Positions 62,943 through 64,000 of a DNA stretch of 64,000 bases are shown here, piece after piece; the first letter of the stretch is position 1, and every line of letters starts with the position of its first letter. The DNA comes from Methanomicrobia archaeon. Its GTDB lineage: Archaea > Methanobacteriota_B > Thermococci > Methanofastidiosales > NM3. The DNA is taken from positions 1 through 64,000 of the forward strand of contig JAUVXU010000007.1 of NCBI GenBank assembly GCA_030603445.1, in the 5' to 3' direction. The translations under genes were made by a program, and so were the position numbers. Under the pieces are notes generated by a model, which searched no databases, was not told the DNA's origin, and saw only the letters and a list, made by a program, of their open reading frames with translations.

Positions 62943-62950
62943 CTTAAAAG
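62943..62950 (+). promoter_or_regulatory. TATA box of arginine decarboxylase gene
   Basis: cttaaaag (in the wider string ccaaaaacttaaaag) ends 22 bases before ATG 62973. It would put the transcript start at that ATG and so supports it over the ATG at 62958, only seven bases away from the TATA box. Confidence 0.45.
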
Positions 62951-62972
62951 CCATTCTATGATACTATCAGCA

Positions 62973-63440
62973 ATGATAACGCCACATACTTACGTTTTGC
63001 TATCGGGATCTGCAAACGGAAAAACACCATTAAACGCTTTTGACCAAGCATTGATTGATTTAGATATTGCAGATTTTAATTATATCACTGTTTCGTCCAT
63101 TCTTCCTAAAGAATGTAGTAAAGGTGATATACAGGATATAAAAAAAATTGAATTAGGTTCATTTGTTTATTGTGTGATGTCGCGCATTTATAGTGAAAAA
63201 CCTAAAGATAGGATATCTTCTGCAATAGCATGTGTTCAGACAAAAGAAACTGTTGGATGTATTACTGAATATAGTGGGCACTGCTCCAAGAAAGAAGCTG
63301 AACGACAAGCTTTGAAAAGAGCAGAGATTATGGTGGAGCAAAGAAAGGATGCCACAATAAATAACATCGATATAACATCCTCTACACTTGTTGTGGAGCA
63401 ATGTGGATGTAGTGTTTCTCTTTGTCTACTTTTGTATTGA
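62973..63440 (+). CDS. pdaD: Pyruvoyl-dependent arginine decarboxylase
   Basis: 155 residues from ATG 62973 (M-I-T-P-H-T-Y); an earlier ATG would add five. The pattern G-K-T-P-L-N-A-F-D-Q-A-L, and I-T-V-S-S-I-L-P where self-cleavage between the two serines creates the pyruvoyl group, define PvlArgDC. C-terminal Y-S-G-H-C-S and A-E-I-M-V are typical. Makes agmatine from arginine, feeding the agmatinase on the opposite strand. It precedes an IMPase-family gene by nine bases. Confidence 0.92.
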   Translation: MITPHTYVLLSGSANGKTPLNAFDQALIDLDIADFNYITVSSILPKECSKGDIQDIKKIELGSFVYCVMSRIYSEKPKDRISSAIACVQTKETVGCITEYSGHCSKKEAERQALKRAEIMVEQRKDATINNIDITSSTLVVEQCGCSVSLCLLLY

Positions 63441-63449
63441 GATGATATA

Positions 63450-64000
63450 ATGAATGATAGGATGCTTTGCTGGAAACTTTCAGAAATTATAAAATTGTCG
63501 CTTGAAAATACAATGCGATCAGGAAGGGCCCATGAGATTGTAGGTGAAGGTCAACTTGGAGGAACGACGCATTATCTTGATAAGGTGGCTGAAAATGCTG
63601 TAATCGACTATATAACTAAACATGAGCTTCCTGTAGAATTTGTAAGCGAAGAGATAGGCAGACTAAACTTCGGAAATGAGTATACAATATATTTGGACCC
63701 AATCGACGGGTCGAATAATGCGCTTTCTGGGCTTCCATTTTACTGTACATCTATTGCACTCTTTAGAAAAGAAAAACAGTATGGATTAGTACGAAATCTT
63801 GTATGGGATGAATGGTTTGAAGGAATAAGTTATTATGGTTCTCTTTTGAATGGAAAGCCATTAAAACAGCAGCTTCACTCTCAAATGATTTCTGTTTATA
63901 CAAAAAAAGGACGTTACATAGATGAATTACGTCAATCTTACAACAAGATGCGTTGCCTTGGGTCCGTGGCATTAGAACTATGTTATGTCGCAAAAGGAAG
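63450..64000 (+). CDS. Inositol monophosphatase-family phosphatase (3' truncated by window)
   Basis: 183 residues visible; the frame is open to the last base. gagatga precedes the ATG. E-E-I-G near residue 67 and D-P-I-D-G-S-N-N-A near 84 are the lithium-sensitive phosphatase metal sites; the third motif would lie beyond the window. Archaeal members are often both inositol-1-phosphatases and fructose-1,6-bisphosphatases, so either is possible. Probably the second gene of the arginine-decarboxylase transcript. Confidence 0.85.
   Translation, partial: MNDRMLCWKLSEIIKLSLENTMRSGRAHEIVGEGQLGGTTHYLDKVAENAVIDYITKHELPVEFVSEEIGRLNFGNEYTIYLDPIDGSNNALSGLPFYCTSIALFRKEKQYGLVRNLVWDEWFEGISYYGSLLNGKPLKQQLHSQMISVYTKKGRYIDELRQSYNKMRCLGSVALELCYVAKG

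Overview
This window is archaeal. It encodes PCNA, a GINS subunit, eL42 (L44e), S27e, aIF2-alpha, Nop10, TFS, archaeosine TgtA, wyosine Taw2, aIF5A, pyruvoyl-dependent arginine decarboxylase and FAU-1. Genes are preceded by BRE/TATA promoters or GGTGA-type Shine-Dalgarno sequences. Gyrase B, exonuclease VII, F420/heterodisulfide-reductase-type proteins and the low GC content point to an anaerobic member of the Euryarchaeota, probably an uncultured lineage. No methyl-CoM reductase or other methanogenesis marker lies here, so methanogenesis cannot be claimed.

Layout. 1-4.3 kb is an accessory region: the end of a beta-helix surface protein, a lone hypothetical gene, a decayed reverse-strand gene, and a restriction-modification enzyme split by a -1 frameshift in an A8 run. 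4.4-17.1 kb holds housekeeping genes: a YprB-like exonuclease, a NYN protein, gyrB, a PaaK-type CoA ligase, nth, an NTPase, a TPR/PHP/degenerate-MPN module, a MobB-like gene, taw2 and tgtA. 17.2-21.5 kb is a tightly packed information-processing operon (TFS, OB-fold protein, pcn, GINS, L44e, S27e, aIF2-alpha, nop10, PAC2), including two genes under 60 codons. 21.5-27.7 kb has a 2-hydroxyacid dehydrogenase, a five-repeat W-L-E protein, a flavin reductase, FAU-1 and several unknowns.

The centre of interest is 27.8-58.2 kb, with three redox loci. Locus 1 (27.9-35.2 kb) encodes HdrC, HdrB, a double-length HdrA (two FAD modules), MvhD, a full FrhB-type F420 subunit and a short molybdopterin-fold protein without the catalytic Cys/Sec. 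Locus 2 (44.0-48.4 kb) encodes a GlcD-type FAD dehydrogenase, an HdrD-like CCG protein, a two-cluster ferredoxin and a short aldehyde:ferredoxin oxidoreductase relative without its [4Fe-4S] cysteines. Locus 3 (49.6-57.0 kb) encodes HdrC, HdrB, normal HdrA, MvhD, a short FrhB-like Fe-S protein, a Cys-type catalytic formate dehydrogenase and an internally duplicated membrane protein; mobA and fdhD follow on the other strand. The losses in loci 1 and 3 are complementary: one kept the F420 subunit but lost FDH catalysis, the other kept FDH but shortened the F420 subunit. A working model (inference) is that locus 3 oxidises formate, locus 2 oxidises a 2-hydroxy acid or a related substrate, and electrons are distributed through flavin-based bifurcation at HdrA to ferredoxin, F420 and a disulfide-type acceptor.

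Between and around these lie exoVII (xseBA), a membrane-anchored Hjc-like nuclease, tRNA-Leu(CAG), a GH16-like exported protein, pheST, an asparagine-synthetase-like protein without its glutaminase cysteine, and acylphosphatase. The right end carries an HD hydrolase, a TPD-domain nuclease (CDIN1-like), a tiny basic protein, a GT-C membrane glycosyltransferase, and a polyamine/hypusine neighbourhood (speB, aIF5A, arginine decarboxylase) ending in a truncated inositol-monophosphatase-family gene.
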